DNA of 64,000 bases from the NCBI GenBank assembly GCA_009760855.2, contig WPIO01000004.1, positions 7,510,001 to 7,574,000 of the forward strand. Reading direction: 5' to 3'. Position 1 is the first letter of the stretch. Every line of letters starts with the position of its first letter. The stretch comes from Cristatella mucedo. Its lineage: Eukaryota > Bryozoa > Phylactolaemata > Cristatellidae. The notes under the pieces were generated by a model. That model was not told where the DNA came from. It ran no database searches and saw only the letters and a list, made by a program, of their open reading frames with translations. The translations under genes were made by a program, and so were the position numbers. Below are positions 61,501 through 64,000 of the stretch, one piece after another.

Positions 61501-63811
61501 TTTGTGGCTAGGAGCTCCAAATCATTGCAAATTTCCAAATTTTGCAGTAGTTTGAAGGCAGACATGTCGGTATGCTGCGTCTTGCCTTTGGCTAACCCTT
61601 ACGAGGCATTTTCCGTTACCAGATATCGTAAGCATTTATTAATCCATAAAGCAGAATTCTAGTCGCCAGTGGCCAGGATTTTCCTCTAGGGGCAAGATCT
61701 GGAGAATTTTATTTAGGGGCAAGTCCTGATTTTCATGTAGGTAGGGGTTTGGAAGCATAGGAATAGGTGTCGCGGGCAGCAACCTGGGCCTCGACCTGGG
61801 CCCCAGTGTAGGGGGCTTGCTCCTCCCCTGGCTCTGCTTCTGCCAGTCTTCTATCCAGAGGTAGTGTAGTCATGGGCCTCTGAAAGCTGCCTTACATATG
61901 ACGGCTTGCGTTTTGCCAGCAGCCTGCTGATGCCAACCGTAGCAAGCCTCGTGCATACCGTATCTTTACCAATATCGATCCCCAAGCATCTGAGCATGAC
62001 CGTGCAAGGTGGCAGAGTGGGAGAGTTGTACTCTATGGTGCTACCATCTTAATAAGTCGGCCGTCCGTCAGTGCATCGGTCATGCACTGCTGAGATCCAG
62101 CCACGGGGCAGAGGGTCGGCCATCGAAACTGACCTGGTATATTTGTTGATAGGATAGAGTTCGGTAAATTTGCTAATCCGACGCCCGTGTCCAATCTCGT
62201 GATTGCTATCGTCTTGTTGATGCGCCAGTGTCATCTTCCCCTAACGTCGCGACCGCAGTGCATCGTGCCTGGTATTTGATTGCCACATGTGGTCGATCCA
62301 GAACTATAGGAATTGATGATTATATAAGTGTTATCCTTGCATCACACGGGATTTTTCAGAATATGGCACAAATTGACGCTGTTAGTGTTGAGAAACCCCC
62401 AAGCGAATTGTTGTGTTTAAAAAAGGGGAATCTGCTGGTGTGCTCTTCGCCATGTTTTGAAGATAGCGTGGGAACATATTTGGCTTCTGATGATTTTAGT
62501 AGGCATGTCCGAGAGTTAATGTTGAGCACGGAAGGCATGTTGCAACACATCTGATCCCAGTGAAGTGGATGTTTAATTTTCTGACCGATTGCTCATGGGG
62601 CACTAGCTTCAGCTGCTGAGACTGAAGTTGCGATTGCTCATGGGGCACTAGCTTCAGCTGCTGAGACTGAAGTTGATGCCTGACACATCTGAAGGCATTT
62701 GGTTAGCTTTGTGGATCTGAATAAGAGGTCAGTCTGCTATGGGCAACATTATTATCTGGATGCTTCAGATTTCTCGATTAACGTGTAGTTTTTGGTGCCA
62801 AAACAAAAACACTCCATGGAGAGTGAAATCTTCATACAACTGTGCAGAAAGGAGTGCCAATAAGGTACAATCGAGGGAGAAAGTCTGATCAAGAGTGTGG
62901 CTTTGTATGTAGGGGCTTGATTGTGAGCACAAAGGCAGACAGACTCAGGTTGTGAAAGCATGTTGGAACACATGGGGCCAGGTGAGCTATTGAAATTGAT
63001 AGTAGAATCACCTGGATTGAGTAGATTGCTACTTGGTAGATGATAAATTCACCAGTGTCGATAACTTACCGCTTGCTCGACAGAGAGTCGAATTTTGTGT
63101 GTGCAGTAGCCATTATAAGCTTGACATTGAAAAATTGGTGGCATTTTTGTTTTGCTTGAGCTTGACTGGCTTCTTTAAGAGGTAGCCTCTCTTGGTTGTT
63201 CTGGATATTCTTGTAGTAGTCTAAAGCCATCTTTGTTGCAGTTGTCTTGCTGGCAAGCTGAAGTACAGCTAATGTCCCGGGCAAGGCTCTTTTCACTTGC
63301 TGTTGCTAATGAGCCAGAGAGCTCTTAAGCTCAGTCAAGCGATTCCAGCAGCTCTACCCATGGGAATAATAGTTTCTAGTGTAGGAAATTCCCAATCACC
63401 TCGCCATCTTTGCAATATCTCGTGTATGTGAAGCAAGCCCACACCATGGGGTAATTTACTGTAAGTGCCTACTTTTGTGCCTTCTTTTGGCAATCTTATG
63501 CTTCTGCTTCCTGTATAATGTCCTGATTTCTGGTCCAGCTTGGATTGTACCAGTGCGTGCTGCTTGTTCATGTGGACTTCATGCTTGCTTTTGGCCGATT
63601 TGCTATCGTGGACTCGGTCACGAGATACTGTATTCTGGTTCTAGGACTTCGGTTAGATGATACAATGTACGAGACACCAGAGGTTAAAGAGGCTCTTCGA
63701 AGACTGCCCAAGGATCTTTACTGGGAGAGACAATTCCGAATTAGCCGTGCCTTGCATTTGTCTATGAAGAAGGAGGTTCTGCCAAAGGACGAGTGGACTA
63801 AATATGAGGAG
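58567..63811 (+). CDS. UQCRB: Cytochrome b-c1 complex subunit 7 (complex III), 5' part
   Basis: UQCRB (QCR7/14-kDa subunit) is a small nuclear-encoded subunit of mitochondrial complex III on the matrix side of the inner membrane, needed for assembly around cytochrome b. Exons are 58567-58585, 58790-58852 and 63645-63811, giving 83 residues with all phases matching. Landmarks are [19 protein letters not shown] (family form W.....KWYYNAAGFNKLG), [19 protein letters not shown] and [20 protein letters not shown]. The usual length is about 111 residues; the last 28 or so (the acidic DNFYLEPYL region in relatives) must be coded beyond position 64000. The ATG was chosen because the first exon is only MAVAKA plus a split codon, like the short first exon of animal orthologues. 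Confidence 0.94.
58790..58852 (+). CDS. UQCRB: UQCRB exon 2
   Basis: 63 nt, acceptor GCATTGTAG, donor TTGG|GTGAGT, phase 1 at both ends. It encodes [20 protein letters not shown] and the split Gly. A second AG 8 bp further in would break the frame. Confidence 0.9.
59745..60000. repeat. CT-rich low-complexity tract
   Basis: About 250 bp dominated by TCTC and TTTCT units, without a strict period. Confidence 0.8.
60925..61065 (+). mobile_element. Possible tRNA-derived SINE
   Basis: GGTTCTAGCTCAGCCATAAG resembles a box A region and GTCGTGGGGTCTAGTTC a degenerate box B, followed by TATTGCTTTAGTGGCTGC. It directly precedes the clearer family 2 copy. Confidence 0.45.
61110..61265 (+). mobile_element. 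tRNA-derived SINE, family 2, copy 3
   Basis: GAGTAAGATGGTAGCTCTTC, ACGACCCAGGTCGTGGGTTT (box B region), CGTTTATTGCCCACTGCAAG, GTGATAACCATTAAGG and GTTAAATTAGC, in the same order as at 6890 and 32590. Confidence 0.75.
61310..61565 (-). pseudogene. Tc1/mariner transposase remnant D
   Basis: The minus strand reads [20 protein letters not shown], equivalent to the WQQDN block with the second catalytic Asp. It then runs into a segment whose DNA matches the remnants at 43.6 and 44.7 kb (TTCGTCAAAAA..AGTACTTTA). Confidence 0.7.
62586..62675. repeat. Perfect 45-bp tandem duplication
   Basis: Two exact adjacent copies of a 45-bp unit beginning CGATTGCTCATGGGGCACTA. The unit carries its own short inverted repeat (CTTCAGCTGCTGAGACTGAAG). 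Confidence 0.98.
63645..63811 (+). CDS. UQCRB: UQCRB exon 3
   Basis: 167 nt, acceptor GGTTCTAG, donor GAG|GTAATA, phase 1 in and phase 0 out. It encodes 55 residues with [40 protein letters not shown] and DEWTKYEE, the conserved core of the subunit. The gene continues past the window. Confidence 0.97.
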
Positions 63812-64000
63812 GTAATATTCGCTTTTATTGTAGTCGTCTGCCTGGTGGCAGGTGGCTGCATTTACTGTTAGTATAGCGTTGCAAATATGTAACGACCGAC
63901 GACCTTCGACGATCTTCGATCGACGAAGGGTTAACATGAGGTTAGCACCGTATATTAATTAAGTAAGTAGCAAACGGTTTTACTGCCTAGTTTAAATAGT

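Larger units (their letters stand above)
58853..63644 (+). other. UQCRB intron 2
   Basis: A 4.8-kb intron from GTGAGT to GGTTCTAG. It contains a pyrimidine-rich tract (59745-60000), one clear and one possible SINE, a Tc1 remnant and a 45-bp tandem duplication. Two minus-strand frames (58885-59382 and 59387-59614) lie end to end but in different phases and show no known domain. Confidence 0.8.

Overview
The window is nuclear DNA from an animal, probably an invertebrate; the species cannot be fixed from the sequence alone. The reasons are short GC-rich coding exons separated by long AT-richer introns with GT..AG borders, CR1/L2-like non-LTR retrotransposons, Tc1/mariner and pogo-like DNA transposons, tRNA-derived SINEs and many long simple repeats. 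There is no prokaryotic gene structure, rRNA or CRISPR array. Almost all of the long reading frames are low-complexity artefacts (poly LS, RE, HT, CV or YI from microsatellites) or parts of retroelements. The real genes appear only when exons are joined across introns.

Three conserved genes were reconstructed by eye, with codon phase checked at each junction. (1) FBXO9, minus strand, 15145 down to 1320 and continuing off the left edge: seven exons found, one small exon between 5617 and 11314 not found, last exons outside the window. (2) PI4KB (phosphatidylinositol 4-kinase beta), plus strand, 15761 to 41740: complete, 13 coding exons, 2949 nt, 982 codons plus stop, all phases consistent. (3) UQCRB (complex III subunit 7), plus strand, from 58567: first three exons (83 residues), with the last exon(s) beyond the right edge. 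FBXO9 and PI4KB are head to head, 615 bp between start codons, across a CpG-rich stretch that is likely a shared bidirectional promoter.

Layout: 1-15 kb is FBXO9, with introns carrying decayed LINE pieces and (GA)n arrays; 15.1-15.8 kb is the divergent promoter; 15.8-41.7 kb is PI4KB, with large introns 1, 2 and 12 and compact central introns; 41.7-58.5 kb is a repeat-rich intergenic region with at least six CR1-like LINE copies or fragments, Tc1/mariner transposase remnants, SINEs and a pogo-like MITE; 58.5-64 kb is the 5' part of UQCRB.

The three genes have unrelated roles (SCF ubiquitin ligase adaptor; Golgi PI4P synthesis; respiratory complex III), and no joint pathway is implied beyond the shared promoter of the first two. 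The most notable non-genic signals are a LINE family with very similar copies and a conserved 3' hairpin, a tRNA-derived SINE that ends in the same hairpin, a LINE apparently inserted inside a (GA)n microsatellite, and a perfect 42-bp palindrome in PI4KB intron 2.
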